Origin: Thermoflavifilum sp.
GTDB taxonomy: Bacteria > Bacteroidota > Bacteroidia > Chitinophagales > Chitinophagaceae
NCBI GenBank assembly: GCA_019683625.1
Contig: JADGHY010000029.1
Coordinates: 1-13,930, forward strand
Direction of reading: 5' to 3'
DNA: 13,930 nucleotides
Of this stretch, positions 12,948-13,930 are shown piece by piece. Position numbers and translations under genes: made by a program. Each line of letters starts with the position of its first letter. Within the stretch, counting starts at the first letter, position 1. The notes beneath the pieces were generated by a model that worked only from the letters and a program-made list of their open reading frames with translations, searched no databases and was not told where the DNA came from.

Positions 12948-13930
12948 ATGGCTGCTTTCCCACACCTTCATCCGGATCTGTATCAGCGTTATCAATATCC
13001 TGTGCCGCGCTACACCAGTTATCCTCCGGCACCTTTATTTCGGACAGACTGGCATGAGGCAGCCTGGCTGGAAGCGCTTTCTCAGGCCGAACAAGAGGAG
13101 CCCGATGCCCAATGGTCGCTCTATGTGCATTTACCTTTCTGCGATACTTTATGCTATTTCTGCGGATGCAACATGATCATCAGCCATCATCCGGGACGGG
13201 TACAACGTTATCTGGACGCCCTGCACCGGGAGATAGCCCTATGGCACGCGAAATTACCTCCTGGTCATCTGGTGGACCAGATGCATTGGGGAGGGGGAAC
13301 ACCCACCCACCTCAGTCCTGAACAGCTGGGCAAACTGGCTCAAGCTATCAGCAATCATTTCGCTTTCACGCCACAGGCCGAGATAAGTTGTGAAATTGAT
13401 CCGCGGGGATTGAGCTCCCAGCATCTCGAAGCCTTACGCAAAGCTGGGTTTAACCGAATCAGCATGGGTGTACAAGACCTGCACCCTCAAGTACAGCGGG
13501 CCGTTAACCGAATACAACCCCTGGATCTGACAGAAAAAGTGGTAGAATGGATTCGTACCTTGGGTTTTCAGAGTATAAATATTGATTTAATGTATGGACT
13601 GCCTTATCAGACTGCAGCTACCTTTCGCGACACCATCCGAGAAATCATCCGCCTCAGACCCAACCGCATTGCCGTGTTTCATTATGCTCATTTGCCGCAT
13701 CTCAAAAAACACCAGGCTTTGATTGATCAACAGGCTTTGCCCAAGCCGGCCGAAAAAATGCATATATGGCTGCAAACCATAGACATGCTTACCTCGGCAG
13801 GTTATGTGTTTATTGGGCTGGACCATTTTGCCTTGCCAGAGGATGAACTGGCCATTGCGCTGGCCCGCAAAGAGCTTTACCGAAATTTTCAGGGATATAG
13901 CACAAGGGCGGGTACCCATTTGTTCGGGAT
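12948..13930 (+). CDS. hemN: Oxygen-independent coproporphyrinogen III oxidase HemN (5' part, truncated by window end)
   Basis: The first 327 residues of a radical SAM enzyme that converts coproporphyrinogen III to protoporphyrinogen IX in anaerobic-type haem synthesis. The full protein is usually about 450-460 residues, so roughly 130 lie beyond 13930. The N-terminal RYTSYPPAP (21-29) is typical of HemN. LYVHLPFCDTLCYFCGCN (58-75) holds Cys65-X3-Cys69-X2-Cys72-X-Cys74, the cluster and HemN-specific cysteines. Further landmarks are WGGGTPTHL (114-122), EIDPRG (149-154), ISMGVQDLHPQVQRAVNRIQ (171-190), NIDLMYGLPYQT (211-222), VFHYAHLPHLKKHQ (243-256), GLDHFALP (290-297) and RNFQGYSTRAGT (312-323). 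The start is ATG 12948; an upstream in-frame GTG (12930) would add residues unlike the family. The RNFQGYSTRAGT and pre-Cys motifs favour true HemN over HemW. Confidence 0.96.
   Translation, partial: MAAFPHLHPDLYQRYQYPVPRYTSYPPAPLFRTDWHEAAWLEALSQAEQEEPDAQWSLYVHLPFCDTLCYFCGCNMIISHHPGRVQRYLDALHREIALWHAKLPPGHLVDQMHWGGGTPTHLSPEQLGKLAQAISNHFAFTPQAEISCEIDPRGLSSQHLEALRKAGFNRISMGVQDLHPQVQRAVNRIQPLDLTEKVVEWIRTLGFQSINIDLMYGLPYQTAATFRDTIREIIRLRPNRIAVFHYAHLPHLKKHQALIDQQALPKPAEKMHIWLQTIDMLTSAGYVFIGLDHFALPEDELAIALARKELYRNFQGYSTRAGTHLFG

Noticed and set aside
12943..13321. Plus-strand open frames at 12943-13176 and 13112-13321
   Set aside because: They are out of frame with hemN, whose frame from 12948 carries the complete radical SAM motifs to the window end.

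Overview
The window looks like a chromosomal segment of a Bacteroidota bacterium, most likely near the Chitinophagaceae; this placement is inferred from memory of family features, not from a search. The clues are adjacent gldE and gldD (gliding / type IX secretion genes of this phylum), DUF3109 and DUF4399 family proteins, a 29-residue ultrabasic AURKAIP1/COX24-type protein, A/T-rich translation starts with few Shine-Dalgarno sequences, and at least one match to the phylum's TAnnTTTG -7 promoter box. There is no insertion sequence, integrase, phage gene, CRISPR array or recognisable tRNA/rRNA. The region reads as ordinary core chromosome.

Layout. (1) Positions 148-1430, minus strand: an HU/IHF-family DNA-binding protein, a membrane-anchored TPR protein and the tiny basic protein, with gaps of only 32-33 nt, so probably one transcript. 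(2) Positions 1431-1522: a short divergent intergenic region holding a good stem-loop and an HU promoter candidate. (3) Positions 1523-9187, plus strand: mutY, ssb (with its own promoter candidate), gldE, gldD (8-nt overlap), a cysteine-rich DUF3109 protein, a LutB-type iron-sulfur protein, a DUF4399 lipoprotein and a polysaccharide-deacetylase-like protein. (4) Positions 9181-12755, minus strand: comEC followed after 2 nt by purH. purH converges on the deacetylase-like gene with a 7-nt overlap of the coding ends. (5) Positions 12948-13930, plus strand: the first 327 codons of hemN, cut by the window edge.

Functions are mostly housekeeping: DNA repair and single-strand binding (mutY, ssb), gliding/secretion (gldE, gldD), purine synthesis (purH), haem synthesis (hemN), DNA uptake (comEC) and probably lactate or redox metabolism (lutB-like). 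I found no clearly new multi-gene system. The items most worth a second look are the overlooked 29-codon gene, an SSB without the usual hydrophobic C-terminal tip, the stem-loop in front of mutY, the comEC-purH coupling, a deacetylase-like protein with an altered motif, and a ComEC whose C-terminal domain seems to have lost its metal site.
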